Source: Euphorbia lathyris
Taxonomy: Eukaryota; Streptophyta; Magnoliopsida; Malpighiales; Euphorbiaceae
Direction: 5' to 3'
DNA length: 64,000 nt
NCBI RefSeq assembly: GCF_963576675.1
Contig: NC_088911.1
Location: 135,535,929-135,599,928, forward strand
Below the pieces are notes generated by a model. It worked only from the letters and a program-made list of their open reading frames with translations, was not told the DNA's origin and did not search any database. This document shows positions 24,543-37,664 of the stretch, piece by piece (the first letter of the stretch is position 1; each line of letters begins with the position of its first letter). Both the position numbers and the translations under genes were made by a program.

Positions 24543-25016
24543 GCTTGATGAACTTATCCAATTAACTTGATTGGCTCTCTGAACTTTCAAAATGTGTTGA
24601 TAGTTCTCTCAACTTGCATAAAATATGCAGTTAGTCCCATAAACTTTTGTAAATTGTAATTAATTGATCTCTCGAATGCAAAAAACGTAAGTTAAATGTG
24701 GAAGATGTATTACACGTGTCTTAAAATGTTATTACATAATTCACATAATAGATTAAAAAGGAAATTCTTACTTGCTCAACTATAAAACTTTTCTTCTCTA
24801 CTTTTAGAACCGCATACGCCGATCTCGGTCGTTTTACTTTTTCTAAGACGTGTGCAATATATACTCTACATTTAACTTACTTTTTTTTTTTGCAATTGAA
24901 TGACTGATTGATTGCATTTTTTACGCAAGTTCAGTAAGCTAATTGGATATTTTATGCAAGCTGAAGGAGTTATCACAACACTTCAAAAGTTTAGGAGGGA
25001 AATGATGTATTAAGCC
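24543..25016. mobile_element. Mutator-like MITE with long inverted repeats
   Basis: The arms (about 24543-24730 and 24843-25016) are imperfect reverse complements, sharing CTTGCATAAAATAT and GTAAGTTAAATGT. Outside both ends is TATAATTTAT (24533-24542 and 25017-25026), a 9-10-bp duplication as made by Mutator-type transposases. No protein is encoded. One arm of a related copy is at 42500-42715. Confidence 0.75.
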
Positions 25017-25026
25017 TATAATTTAT

Positions 25027-25599
25027 ATTGAGGTATTATACTAGTAAACTTATATCTTGTTTAGATGGAGTGTAATTAAAAGAAGGTAATGTAAAATAAA
25101 GTAAGTGATGTGTATGAAATAATTATTGTACTGGGATTAAAGATAAGATAAGTGATAATTTAATAATGTGATTGTATTTGGTTTGATGGTGAAGTAAAGT
25201 AAGATTACTCTTATAACTTTTATTTCTCTATGAATATTGTTACGAGGGAAGTTTTGAAATAAATTTTGGAGGTCCCTTGTTGTGTTATTGTTTTTAAGAG
25301 GCTGTGATTAGAAAAAGAAAACAATGTGTGTTATTGTTGTCGACTTTCGATTCTATTTTAGTAGATTGTATTATTGTTTTTTACTATATGATTACTATTA
25401 AATTCAGATACTGGATAATTATTATTTTAGAGATAATTTTCAACAATTTAGATTTTAATAATTATTATATTATAATTGAAATAAGTTTTGAATTTTATGT
25501 ATGAAAAAATTACTGATTGAAATGCCTCTAAATGGGAGGTGCTAGGCTGCCTCCCCCTAGAGTCACTCTTGATTTCATATGCTTATATATGAATATAAT
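25027..25599. other. AT-rich intergenic sequence
   Basis: No gene supported. Open frames here are short and low in complexity. Confidence 0.5.
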
Positions 25600-25947
25600 T
25601 GTAACATTGTGAGCCTCACGGCTTTAAAACGCGTCTGCATGTATTGGATTCTCATCTTACTAATAAGCTCAAGCCACTCTCTCTCCATTTCTGACGTGGG
25701 ATTCATGCCTGATACAATTGTAACATCATGCCCAATACCATGCAGATATTGTCTGTTTTGGTCCAAATCCAACACCTTGGGCCGCACTGCTTTAAAACAC
25801 GTCTACATGTATTGAATTCTCATCTTACTAATAACCCTCGGTCATTCTTTCTCCATTTCTAATGTGGGATTCAGTTCATTCCTTAGGGTCGCTCTTTGCT
25901 CAGATTTCTACCTCGGCGTCACCCACTCTAGACCGGGTCGTTAAAAT
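25600..25947 (-). mobile_element. Degenerate TRIM copy, minus strand
   Basis: Two diverged pieces match the 248-bp LTR of the TRIM at 15668-16234 in reverse complement: 25605-25728 (partial) and 25722-25947 (nearly full, ending GACCGGGTCGTTA). Shared signatures are TTTAAAACGCGTCTGCATGT, CATCTTACTAATAA and ATTTCTGACGTGGGATTCA. Divergence from the intact copy is large, so this insertion is older. It lies about 300 bp before the DUF1218 gene. Confidence 0.85.
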
Positions 25948-26252
25948 AATAAATATGATAACGGTGTGAAACAAGTCGTGTGAAGCGAACTATATAAATA
26001 GTATTATCGTGTCAAACTAATCAAAAAGCACTTTGAAGAAAAGTAGTGATAAAAAATGTAGTTTTGAGGTGAAAAGAATAAGAAGAAGAGTTGAATTGAG
26101 TGGTGAAATGTGAATGCTTGAAAGTTAAGCCTAAAATTACAGAATCTTTGGCCTTTAAGCAACCTTTGTCACAAGCAATTCTACAAAATTCTTAACACAC
26201 TTTCCTGAAATGCATTCTTTTGGTTCTGGTTGAGGCTGCAGAAATTGCAACC

Positions 26253-29103
26253 ATGGCTCAGGGCAGCAAAGCAATCACACATGCCGACCTCGCACCCGGA
26301 CCGAGCCGCACTGATTTGGGAAGCAAAACTGCTGCCTATTTAACCTCCCTTACCATTCTCTGCGGCCTTTTCTGCTTCATTCTTTGTCTCATTGCCGAGG
26401 CCACTCGTTCCCAGGTGATATAACGTTTTATGTTGCACGGAAACTTTGATTTTAGAAATTTCCCCGTTTCCCGTTAAGTCGTTTTCTTTTAAGAGTGAAC
26501 GAGTATTAAATTATTAAAAAAATTCATAACATTTGTCTAAGGAATGGTAAAGTGTTTATAATTTCATGTTTATTTGATGTGTTTGCTTGATTTTTATGCA
26601 TAATTAGACCTGTGTATGGATCCTTATACCCAGTCGGTCCACATATGCATAATTAGACCTGTGTATGGATCCTTATACCCACTCGGTCCACATTTAATGA
26701 ATCGGGTTTGAATAAGGAAACTTGATATTAAACCCGGTCTAAGCCTATTACGGTCTGCATTTTTTTAGGGCGGGTTTAGAATTTATAAAAATATCATGAG
26801 TTAGGCCGGTCTGGTCCGATCCTTTCCCATACCATTAATATTAAATAGTTTTTAAGCATTTTTAGAACAAAACCCGCTAGGCCCTACCTGAACCTGACCC
26901 AACCCGGCCATTAACAAGTCTAGCATAATAAATAATTCCAAACTAGAGACTTTCCATTGTACACAGGAGCACTACACTCAACTATTAAAATATGGATACA
27001 TACTATTTTATCAGAATTAATTGGTGTTAAGAATTAAATGTTTACATGTGGCATCAATTAATTGCTCGACCATATTGTTCCCGGTGTATAATAAAATTTC
27101 TCGATAGACATGTTGAAATAAATGATTGATCTATCAATTTGAAACAGAAAGAGTACTTCTAATTATAAAATTTACAAATATACTTCTATGTTTTAATTAT
27201 TTTCACATCTCTTCTCATATTTCTTACAAATATTATTTCTCGATATCAATTTTCGTTTATATTTCCATTTCCGTAACCATTGAAATATTGCAGGTTATAT
27301 GGATTGTTAGTGCAGAGGGAAAAGGAAAAGCTGAGAATTCAGAATGTGTATACAGTGGAAGTGGAAAGACGCCATTGTTATGTACTTCAGTTGCATTTTT
27401 TGGGCTGGCAATCTCCATGGTAGTTCAACATACCTACTTGTTGATTGCCATTACTAAATCACCTCCTCCGGCTTTCGTTAATTCGGACCCTGATTTTGCT
27501 CCGGCCAAGTCTATAACCTTTCAAGCGGGATTTTTCTTTGTCGCAACTTGGTATGACCTATCATCCTTTTTCTGTCAGAATTTCTATTACGACAACTCAT
27601 CCTCCCCATTCAAAGGGAGAAAGAACCACGTCGGTCCTTTTTCTACGGTCAAATTATACATATAAAAACTTCCTTTTGAATTTTAAAAAATGCACAAATG
27701 AAACGTGTCATGCACATCGTTTGCAATTGTAAGAGCGTTTCATATGTCAAATTAAAAGATTAGAAACTCAATGTGTAAAAAATGAAAAGATTAAAGACCT
27801 CATAATGTTTTTTTCAAACTTTTACTCCCTCCGTTTTTATTATATTACGTTTTAGGTTTCTTAATGTGTTTTTTTATATATATCATTTTGTATCACTGAT
27901 ACACTTTTAAAAATATTTTCTCAATTTTACCTTTATATACAAGAAATTTGCTAGTTATAGACACATATAAGGCTATTTCTTAACAATAATTGTCTGTTTC
28001 ATTCTCATTTTTGTAACATTTTTTTTGTTGCTGTTTTACTCCAAATAATATATACAAAGTGTTTGGTTAAGATCTAGAAAGCACTGACATACGAGTACAG
28101 ATGTGGATGCTACAAACAATATTTTTTAAAAATGTGAAACACAGGTACAGCAGGGACATGCCAGATTGATACATATATATATATATATATAGCATTCATA
28201 AGTCATTATAAACCATAAAACACTCATAATAAGTCATTTAAACTACTAGAAAGAAGTCATTTAAACTACTAAAAAGAGGACGGTCGTTGTATTCTTTTCT
28301 TTAAATTTTGATTTTTTTTTCATCAGGGTTTTTATTTTATTTTATTTTATATATCAACCCCTTTTTTTTGTAAAATCGTTAAAATAACCTCTATACTCTA
28401 CTTTAATCAACTCAGAAGCCATGTCTCCAAAGTGTCCCCATATTAAAGAAAAAGGGAAAAAAAAAAGAGGGGACACTTATTTTAGAGTTCGGGTGCATGT
28501 CTCCCAGTGTCCCCAATACGGTAACCTCCTAGAAACTTCGGTACTTCCTAAGTTAAGATTGAAAAACAGATACTAATAACGAATTTAGAAGGAATATTAG
28601 TCAATATCTACCAACTATCATCAACTATTGAACCAAACAGACTCTAAAATCCGATACAAATCGGATTTCTTGATTGAATTCCAAAATAAAGAGAAGCTAA
28701 TTCTATTAAAATTATTTCTTGCAGGGTATGCTTTTCTGTTGGGGAAATCTTATTATTAATTGGATTAAGTATAGAATCAGGACACTTAAACAACTGGTCT
28801 AAACCAAAATCAAGTTGTCTCATAATCAAACAAGGCCTATTTTCTTCGGCTGGAGTCTTATCATTATTAACGGTCTTTCTTGCTGCTGGCTTATACTTAA
28901 CCGCATTACGAGCACATAAAATGTCCCAAGAACACGAAAATCTCCGGCGAGAGATAATCGAAACTTCAACACTTTATGCATCACCGCCTCAGTCACCGCG
29001 GCGACGCGAAATCGCAGCCACCCCGAGGGAAGATCCTATTGCTAGAGAACATCATCTTGTATTATTCACACCAGCTCTTAGTAAGCATTTTAGCTTAGTG
29101 TAA
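26253..29103 (+). CDS. DUF1218 family membrane protein (MWL/VCC-like), three exons
   Basis: Exons 26253-26414, 27294-27550 and 28725-29103 (GT-AG introns of 879 and 1,174 bp; the second splits a Trp codon) give 265 residues. The start is the ATG of MAQGSKAITHADL; no upstream ATG is in frame. Four membrane helices are visible, near residues 27-49, 83-107, 131-156 and 179-203. Conserved Cys residues fall near 72, 84, 142 and 171. The C-terminal tail is basic and polar with two proline-rich spots (ASPPQSPRRR). The family (PF06749) includes Arabidopsis MODIFYING WALL LIGNIN proteins and VCC, linked to lignin content and vein or leaf patterning; the biochemical activity is unknown. Intact, with no damage seen. 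Intron 1 holds a hAT-like MITE. Confidence 0.88.
26605..26925. mobile_element. hAT-like MITE in intron 1 of the DUF1218 gene
   Basis: The ends are TAGACCTGTGTATGG (left) and the reverse complement of TAATGGCCGGG-like sequence ending CAAGTCTA (right). GCATAAT lies just outside both ends. The first ~50 bp, including GCATAATTAGACC, are directly duplicated (26598-26646 and 26647-26695). The terminal TAGACYT resembles the element at 45298-45763. Confidence 0.6.
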
Positions 29104-29717
29104 AGCAAAAGTTTATGTTCCATGCTATGAGGATAAAAATGTACATATATATTGTAAATAGTTTTTTCCCCAAGAAATAAAATGCAACTAATATTGCTTA
29201 TGGTCCATAAACTATCTCGAGACATAATTTAAAGGCTTAATATATTAGTTGTCCTTTGTACTTAGTCTAAAACTTTAACCGTCTCCCTGAACTTTCAAAA
29301 GTTTTAAATGACCCTCTATTTTTGTCTAGTTTCATTTAATAACCCTCTATTTCTCAAATTGAAGTATCTTAGTAGGAAGAAGCAAATTCTGTTATTTCCT
29401 CTTAATTGTGAATGTACAAATTACAAACATTTATACAGCTTTTACACAATGCAGACGATGTGGCATGACGACCAAACTAACTCTCTAACTGTTTAACAAA
29501 ACTTTCTGGCCAATACTAACTAATCATACACTTGTGCAATTCTATTAATTTGATGAACTATAGATTGGCCAGATCCTCTTTCAATTGGTTTCACTTTGTT
29601 TCAACTTATTTCAATTCGATTCACTTTATACGTTCACAAAGTCCAGTATCTTCATCATACTTGAACATGATTGAAGATTTTGACACCTAATTTGTATGAT
29701 TATCTAAATTCTGATTA
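29104..29717. other. 3' flank of the DUF1218 gene and start of duplicated segment A
   Basis: No gene seen to ~29445. From there to 31385 the sequence is a diverged direct duplicate of 50722-52620 (shared GATGTGGCATGACG, TTTCTGGCCAATACTAAC, ACTATAGATTGGCC). This segment contains the AINTEGUMENTA-like fragment and RPS28 copy A. Confidence 0.7.
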
Positions 29718-30163
29718 GGCACCCAAGAGGAAGCAGCAGAAGCATATGATGTAGCAGCAATTAAATTCTGTGCCGTAACAAATTTTGACATAACAAGATA
29801 TGATGTTATCATGTAAAGCGATACACTTCTTGCAGCAGAAGTAGCAAGGCAAAACAAAGACATAGGACCAACTAATGAAGCTACTATAAATCACATTCCA
29901 TCTAACAATAATGGGATAATACTGCACAGAAGAAAACAAAAGTGAAACAGAATGGAAAATGCACCTGGATCAGAAAGGCTAAAATGGGAACTCCTCACTT
30001 GTCTAATGCATCTTCATTTTTGACAAGTTTAAGTAGCTCAAGAGAAGGCAGACCAAACTGAGCTAGCTTGCCTATGCCTCCTTCAGCAGCATCAAAATTG
30101 TTCAGTAGTTCATCTACTACTACAGATAATGTGAGTTCATGGATAATACATGAATGGTTCTAA
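29718..30163 (+). pseudogene. AINTEGUMENTA-like AP2 transcription factor fragment A
   Basis: After an intron-like TGATTAG acceptor the frame reads [17 protein letters not shown] and then [10 protein letters not shown], the end of the second AP2 repeat of AINTEGUMENTA/PLETHORA proteins (DNA-binding developmental regulators). About 15 bp of the RG.NAV part are missing. Downstream, frames broken by stops match the C-terminal region, where copy B reads more clearly. The N-terminal half, the first AP2 repeat and the true C-terminus are absent. A non-functional gene piece. Confidence 0.8.
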
Positions 30164-30665
30164 AGATATGCATAAAGATACACCAATTACACATTGTATG
30201 AGCTAAGACTATAGACACCAGAAAATGTAAAACAAGACACCACAAAAATTATTTTATTTTAAGTACCAATCATAAAATTCATTAAATGCATTATATATAT
30301 ATAGCCCGCACAACAAGGTCTCTGAACTTGTTTAATGCTTCAATGCAATATGATTCACTCCGCTTATGGAGTATAAGAGAAGATTTTGACAGTTTGAATC
30401 AAGTATCCCTTTAATGCATACATCTCACATAACTTGATAGTAATACATACATCTCAACAAGCAAAATCATTAAGTTAAATTTAGGACTTTCATACTTCAA
30501 AAATTTCAAGCACTACCATCAAGAATCAGTAATCAAGTCTTTGCTGCAACAAAGAAAACATAAACAGAATTCCAATTCTTCTAGCTACCATATCAGAAAC
30601 AGAGACTTGTACTCTCACCAAAACCATAGAATCAAAACAAAGGCCATGTATAGAGTAGACCGTGA
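30164..30665. other. RPS28-A 3' flank
   Basis: No gene seen. Likely holds the 3'UTR of the minus-strand RPS28 next to 30665. Conserved with the same region of copy B (51377-51883) and partly with copy C (57725-58156). Confidence 0.6.
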
Positions 30666-30893
<228 letters not shown>

Positions 30894-31128
30894 TTATTCG
30901 CTAGACAGAGTCCAATTCGAAGTATTCGAAGATTCTTTTTCCAGTTAGCCCCAAATTTCTGGATAAACAAACAAAGGTTCAGACAAATTTGAATGCGAAA
31001 TCTAAAGATACAATTACTAGCAACCATTTCTCAACTTCGATCGAGATACAATTACCTATGTTTATAATCTGTATGCATAGTTTCTGACCAGAACCCAAAT
31101 AATCTGTTTATAATTTCAGACCAACTAA

Positions 31129-31390
31129 AAACCCTAATTACAGTCAAGTAAGTAGAGATTCATACCTCTCTCAGTAGTCAGCGGTCGCCGGAGGAGCAGA
31201 GTAACACGATTTTGCGCCGGAATTTAGATGAGTTGGAGAGGGTGAGAGCGACGACAGGAAGTTATAGGTTTTTAGGGTTGAGTTGTTGAGTTGTTGAGTT
31301 CCTCTTTCGATTTGATTTTCTGAATGAGTGGGCTGGGCAGAAACTATGGATTTATGGAGTGGGCTAAATTCGGTTTTTTTAGTTTTTGGC
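31129..31390 (-). promoter_or_regulatory. RPS28-A promoter and non-coding first exon
   Basis: The non-coding exon ends at 31166 (GAGAG/GTATGA). Upstream on the gene strand are features known from plant ribosomal-protein promoters: TGGGCT/AGCCCA site II elements at 31329-31334 and 31360-31365, and telo-box-like CAACCCTAA near 31272. AAACCCTAA lies at 31129-31137, just inside the intron. The same arrangement recurs at 52377-52600, 55410-55602 and 60163-60385. Confidence 0.75.
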
Positions 31391-32150
31391 CTTCTTTATA
31401 GATTTTGGGAAATTTACATATAAACTCACTTTTAAAAAACTATTTACAATTATGATTTTGAATTATGTCAAACTAGTAAAATCAGTGCTTTTAATATATT
31501 TTAAGGATTGGAATTTATAAATTAGAAGTTTAGAATATATTTTCTAGGGTTTATAAGTTATGAATTTGAATTTTTAAACTATGGTGTAAAATCATAATAG
31601 AAAATAATGACATATTAAGAATTACGTTTGGTGATATAACTTAGTTGTAACTTTGTGCTTAATTATGATATTCATGTATTTGACCCATAGATTTTTGAGG
31701 TAAAATTAGAGGTTTGAGCACATTAGAGATTTTTACTAGTCAAACCTCTAATAGTGATATTTGATGAATAAAAGTTTGAAAATGCTTATTAGATCCAAAA
31801 AGCCAAATTTTAAAAAAATTGGTTTTATGAGTTTTTCAATTAGCTTTTTGATGGACATTTTTACCCCTAATTATTACTCATTAATCCCAAATAAAGGTTT
31901 TATCATGATCTTATTTGTCATTTTACACAAACAACTATTAGCAATCAGTTAATATTTACCAAACGAGTTTACACAATCAGCTGACAGCAATTTGCGAAAC
32001 ATTGTCTTACCTAAACCGAACCGAAAACTGAAGTTGCAGAAAAAAGAGAATTGAAGCGAATTACAATTTGATTTGGTTTTTCAGCTTTTGGTTCAGTTTT
32101 GCTCACCCTATATGGAATCCTAATATCTAACTTCAAAGTTTCATTTAACC
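31391..32150. other. Intergenic AT-rich sequence
   Basis: No gene supported. Near 32010-32100 there is a scrap rich in AACCGAACCGAAAA and its complement, like the hAT-like MITE at 44540-45208; similar scraps lie upstream of the other RPS28-type promoters. Confidence 0.5.
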
Positions 32151-32700
32151 TCTAATATGTCAAAACCCTAGCCAATGGAAATATAGTAAATCCAAAACAT
32201 TGTTTTATAAAACCCTAGGATTTGCCCTTCCTTTTGCTGCCTTTTGTCCTGTGAGTCTCGTTGTTCTTCTTTTCCCAGCTATTTTATTCCTCTAGATAAG
32301 ATGAAGTTTTTTTTACGAAGGTGGGCTAAGATTTCTGGTAGTTTAATTAGGAGATATGAATGAAAACCCTAAACAAGGGCAATATAGTAAATTCAAAATA
32401 TTCTTATAACCTTAGGATTAGGTGGGACTTAAAATAGACATTTTTTAACCTCTAATTAACCTTTGAAATTCATCCCCTCCTAATAACCTTCTTCTCCAAA
32501 AAAAACCTTCACGCAAAGCCTGAAAGATTAAAGGGGCGTAATGAATTAAGATTTTAAAAGACTTTTTAAAGTGAATGATGTTTACATATTTTGATGGTTT
32601 TTTAATGACATTTATAGATTCCATAAATTTATGAACAATTTTTATAAACTTATTTTTAAATGACTTTTATAGACTTTTATATACAGCTAAGTAAAAAGAG
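32150..32700. repeat. Dispersed repeat with AAAACCCTAG motifs
   Basis: Segments here recur at 39840-40200 and 41590-42000. Shared parts: GAAAACCCTAGCCAATGG, ATATAGTAAATCCAAAAC, CCCAGCTATTTTATTC and GAAATTC.TC.CCTCCTAATA. The layout (TATAAAACCCTAGG followed by a pyrimidine-rich stretch) looks like a plant housekeeping promoter and leader, but no coding region follows in any copy. It may be an amplified promoter piece or an unknown non-coding transposon. Confidence 0.55.
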
Positions 32701-34019
32701 TCGTAATTGAAACAAACTTCTAACTCTTTTGTACCAAATTTGACAGTTTAGTTAAAAAAATTCAAAACTTTAATCCAATTTTGAAATTTTTTTCCTCGAA
32801 TGTTGGATCAAATATAATATCTTTAATATATGTGTCATGTCCTAATTTCAACCTCTGAATAAGTGGTGATTTGGTTTGAATTAGAAGGCATAAAATATGT
32901 ATTTTTATGCTTGCTTTTAATTGCAATTTGCATTGTGTTTTAAGGCTGATGAAAAAAAAAACAAAAGAAGAAAAGAAAAGAAAAAAAGTAAGCATCTTGA
33001 TTTTATAAAATGAATAAAATTATGAGATTATGTAAATCAATTGTTAATATGTTGATGTTCTTTTCCTCGAATAAGATTGTTATGCAGCTTTGATGCTCAT
33101 ATGTAAATTTGAACATGTAAATCATCAAATTAGTCTATGGAAAAGCAATCAAAATTTTGTAATTATGTTAATTATTATTCTATTGTTGTTAAGGAATGTT
33201 AAGCATACCACATGAGGTTTGCAAGTTTGTAACACAAGCCCCTTTACTTAGTAGCTACACAGAATCATGTGAAAATGAGAAATTTATCATAATTTCAGCA
33301 TTAAGGGCAATTTGAATAGCAACAACTGCTGGATCTTAATGAGAGTAAAGAGATTCAATTTAACTACAATAATTAAGAGTTATAAATTTTTATCAAGTCA
33401 TAGGACATGTGCATAAGATCACCATAATTAGTATAAAAGAACAACTTGGTAAAGCGATATACATTTGACTAAACAACTAAGCTAAAAACAACTTAAAATG
33501 TTGACCGGTTACAAAAAAAAAAAAAAAAAAAAAACAACTAATGTATATCAGAACATCATAAAAGCTCTTGTCTGGTTATAAGGCATTATAAACGGGTATA
33601 TCAGAATTTCATTAAGAATCGCAACTTCTCAGCTTTTAAGATGAAATGGAAACTTGACACCGTAAGTATATAAGAGGATGATTCATTGCGTATAAAAATA
33701 CATGGATAGAAAAATGAATTTCACTATCGGATTTTTCGGGCACGAACACCGGAAGCTAAATCGGTTAATAGTTTTTCCTAATTAAAATTATTTTTTAGAG
33801 CCTCCACCAATCAAAATTAAGGCGTGATTGGAGACCGAAAATGTTTGAATTTCAAAGGATAAAGGGGTCTATGAAATAGAGATTTTAGGTTCATTTGTCG
33901 GTTACATGTAGGGAAGAAAAACTTGATTAATCACCCTACCCCGTCCAAATGTTGGTACTAAAAATTTGATTTATGTTAACGTTTGTCTAATCTACTATTA
34001 TTGTATTTTTTTTCCTTAT
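32701..34019. other. Gene-free AT-rich sequence
   Basis: No gene supported. Contains a run of 20 or more A (near 33510-33532) and a simple A/G-rich stretch near 32955-32990. Confidence 0.5.
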
Positions 34020-34385
34020 GATATAAGCACATAAATGGTGCGGTTTGGTTAATCTTATTTTGAGCAATTTCATACTCCTATGACATAGATGTATGAATTA
34101 GGCCGTTTGTTTATTAAATAATTTATTTCGGCTATCGTCATACCCCTAAAACATAGACGTAGGGATTGAGCCGTTTTATTTTAATTAAATTTATTTTGAC
34201 CATTTTTTTACCCCTATAACATAAGCTTACGAATTAGGTCGTTTCATTTGAATTAATTTTATTTGAACCACATTCATACGGGTATAAATCGATTCGTCTT
34301 AACTTCGTTAGTTTTGTACACTTTTAACTTGTATTCTTATGACATGGGATTATAAATCAAGCCGTTTAGTTTTAGTTAATTTTAG
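34020..34385. repeat. Diverged ~65-70-bp tandem repeat
   Basis: Four to five degraded units around a core like CATACCCCTATAACATA, then GAATTAGGCCGTTT and an A/T stretch (cores near 34070, 34139, 34208 and 34335). No protein content. Confidence 0.6.
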
Positions 34386-34654
34386 ATTCCATAAATTGAA
34401 TGACTTTCGTAGACTTATGTTCAAATGACTGTCTAGATTTTATCCTGTGTCATGCATGGAATCATCTTTAAACATATCAATATTAAAGCTTTACTTATAA
34501 TTAATTAACTAGCTTATTACTCGTGCAAAAGCATGGTACGCATATACTATCAATATATTTGAACTTTTATTATATGAAAATAAAATTGACATAATAAAAA
34601 AATTGACAAAATTAATGTATATTATTAAAAAGTTTGCTAATTAACTTCCTTTGC

Positions 34655-35045
34655 TTGATTTGGCAGGTCGAATCTTCATTAATGACTAATAGAATATCGA
34701 ATTTAGAATGTGTAATTCTTTCATATGGCATGAAAAGAGAAACGATTCCACTTGATTCGAAGGTAAGGACAACTTTTTCTTGTGATCTTAAAATGGACGA
34801 TAGAGTTCTCTAAATAAATGTATTTCCGGTACCACCATATCCATAAGCAAAAATAATCGCGCCATCATCTTTGGTTATTGCATTGATGATAGTTTCATAG
34901 ACCATTCTTTGATCATCATTTAATGACCTAATTAGGTCTTTACTTTCTTATGCTGATAATTCCCTGTCATAACTAAGTTCATCTTGAATCAGTCTATTTC
35001 TTCATTCATCAATTAGTCATGTATCCCGAAATGGCAAAGTAGGAT
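34655..35045 (-). pseudogene. Helitron PIF1-like helicase remnant
   Basis: Minus-strand frames give, in family order, RSLNDDQRMVYETIINAI, then GYGGTGNTFI (Walker A, with the usual Lys replaced by Asn), a TAG, then GIVSLFMPYERITHSKFD and VINEDSTCQIK. These match the Helitron-encoded PIF1-type helicase (family: LN.EQ..VYD.I, GYGGTGKTFLW, SSGIASLLLPGG.TAHS.F). Only the first helicase motifs survive, and frames shift between them. No Rep domain or Helitron ends were identified. A dead fragment. Confidence 0.88.
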
Positions 35046-36334
35046 AATCTCTTAAATCTCTCTCATTTTTGTTCAAAAAAATTATAAATCTGTCGATGTA
35101 CAATTCATTAATTGTTCATTTATCATGTCTAAATCAATCAATATAGAAAAAGAATAACTCATTAACTGCATTTAACAAACAAAAAATTATCTAAGTGTTA
35201 ATAATCTATAAAATTATTTTAACCAAATTTTGAAAAATATTTTCTGCAAAGAAATTATAAACTAAGTAATTATCATTAAAGTGGTTTTGTTTGTAAGAAG
35301 CATATAATTTTATAGTTTTCATTTAAATAGAAAAAAGAAAAAAAAAAGAACATCAAAGAAATTAAGTTGAATATATACCTAGAAAATATATATGTGTAAT
35401 ACGGTCATGATTTTTTATCATTTCTATTTAATAAATAAAATATGTAACAACGGTCAATGAAAATATTTTTATAAATTACCATTTGAAAATAAAAAGAATA
35501 TAAAGTTGTGGTGGATGATTATAAGATTATATATACTTGAGACTATACTTATCCATTTTTGGTGACTGATATTAGAGTTTGATTCAAACAAAAAAAAAGT
35601 TAAGTTCTTTTTCCCGATTTAACAACTCTTATTTTTATCTATTCTCTAATTGGAAAACAAATAAATTTTTTCTCGTTTTCTTTAATTACCCTAATATACT
35701 CTAATAATTTGAAATTTGAAATTTGAAATAACAAAAAAAACTATTTCTATCCACATCTAATCTAACGGTTCGAAAAAATATAATAAATTAAATCATAACT
35801 TAAAATTTAAATTTAAAAAACTAATATCATTAACAATTAAAATGAGAAGCTAAATTAACAAATTAATTTGTAAATGAGAATGAGATTAATAATTTCAACT
35901 GGATCATTTTTTTTGTTACAAAATGATCAATGATGTAGCAAATATTCCTAACTATAATCATTAGGTGGTTTTATGATTAATGATGTAGCATATATTTACT
36001 TACATGAAAAGTTAAAATTCAATTTTATGGATATAGATAGTGAAAATATTGCTAGGATTTGGTCCAAATTTTCTGCAACTGTGCAACTGGAAATTTTCCC
36101 ATTTTTATTCTCCTTTTTTGTTGGGTTTGTTTCGTTTTAATCCAAAATCAATAAATGTCAGTCTTTTTCTTCTAATTCAACCATTTTTTACTTCCACTTT
36201 GAAATTTCCCCCCAAATGAATACAATATCTTTTGAATTTGGAAGTTTACTTGTGTAAATTTATTGTTTAAAAAAATGAATTTTAAGAGAAATTTTCAATA
36301 AGTTATTAGATATGAGAGAAAAAAGGGAGTGGGA
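35046..36334. other. Gene-free AT-rich sequence
   Basis: No gene, RNA gene or clear repeat seen. Confidence 0.5.
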
Positions 36335-36823
36335 AGAGAGAAACTCAGAAAAACAGTATTCTGTTTTGATCAAAATCAATCCATTTGGGCCGTTTGAAAT
36401 GTTGAATCTGATTCTGTAAATTCCATATATATAACAACCAATCAAAACGATGTTGGCAATATATTATGCATATGTTTTTGCTAATGTTTATTTAGGCTTT
36501 GTTTCGTTTATGTGTTGATGATAGATATTAGGTGATTTTCTTTCCAAATAGAGCATGTTTCTTAACATTGACTAATATGTTGAGATCAAAGTTTTAATAT
36601 ATCATGTCAGCAATAGCCTGAATATCAAATTTTCTAAACAAACTAAACAAAAGTTAGAGATCGAAGTTATATTTATGGATAACTCAGCATAGTTCCAAAA
36701 CTTCTCATGGTTGTCCTCCTTCCTTCACTGGTCACTCCGTTTGAGCTTATTTGACAATCATTGAAAAATTACTATCTATAAAAGCTAAAGATTTCAAAGG
36801 CCGTGTTAATGAAAGTTAGATCA
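36335..36823. repeat. Direct duplication, copy 1
   Basis: About 490 bp repeated at 37665-38180 in the same orientation. Shared segments include AAACAGTATTCTGTTTTGAT, CAATATATTATGCATATG and GCTTATTTGACAATCA. No coding content. Confidence 0.9.
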
Positions 36824-37664
36824 CTGTAACTCGTAAAACACTAACATCACTAATCAATTTCTTTTTACTAACTCTGTAAAATTACATGCATTTTGATAGA
36901 GATCATAAATAACACAATAGATAATATAATAGAATATAAAATAGAAAAGTGGTAATGATTCTTAACATTGATGAATGTAATCTCACTCTGTATTCTTGGA
37001 AAGGAAAAAGAATTAAAACAGATAAAAGAAAGGATGCACAACTGCAACTTCCAGGGAATGATCCCTCTCTCACTAAGAGCCAAATTACTATAATGATTCT
37101 TCCTCCTTCCTCTCACACACCACCGTACCTCTTATAACTAACCACATCCCTATTCCCTAGATTCCTAACTAAATCGGTCACCTCATACATTCACAGTTGT
37201 CTTCTTCTTTCTCCTAGAATAAACCTGGAGTATTCTTGGGCTTTTGGAACATGGGCTAAGACCTGGGTATTAACATTGGGTTGTTCTCTATCACATGTTT
37301 TGCAAAAAAGAAACACCATATTGTCAAAAAAAATTAATTCAAAAAACCTAATTGACCCTAGAACTTACATAGTATCTTATTAACTCCATTAGTTTATTTA
37401 AAATAACATGGTTAATCCTTTGAATATGCAAAAAGGCGCCAATATTCCGAAAAATATAAAATTAATTTGTTTTGAAAATCACAAATTAAACTTATATTTT
37501 TAAAATTATATTTTTTTACAGATTTGGACAAATTGAAATGTATATCGCTTTAAATAAGTTTGAGGCTAATAGATCACTGTAAGCAATTTCAGGAGTCAAT
37601 AAATCACTTTAAACAACTTTAAATAATCAATATATTAACTTAAGCAAGTTGGGGAACTAATGGG

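Noticed and set aside
26220..26252. Earlier start for the DUF1218 protein
   Set aside because: The upstream in-frame codon is TTG, not ATG; the family starts near the ATG at 26253.
27834..27860. Stowaway-type MITE start (CTCCCTCCGT) in DUF1218 intron 2
   Set aside because: Only one end is visible; no matching inverted end lies within the intron.
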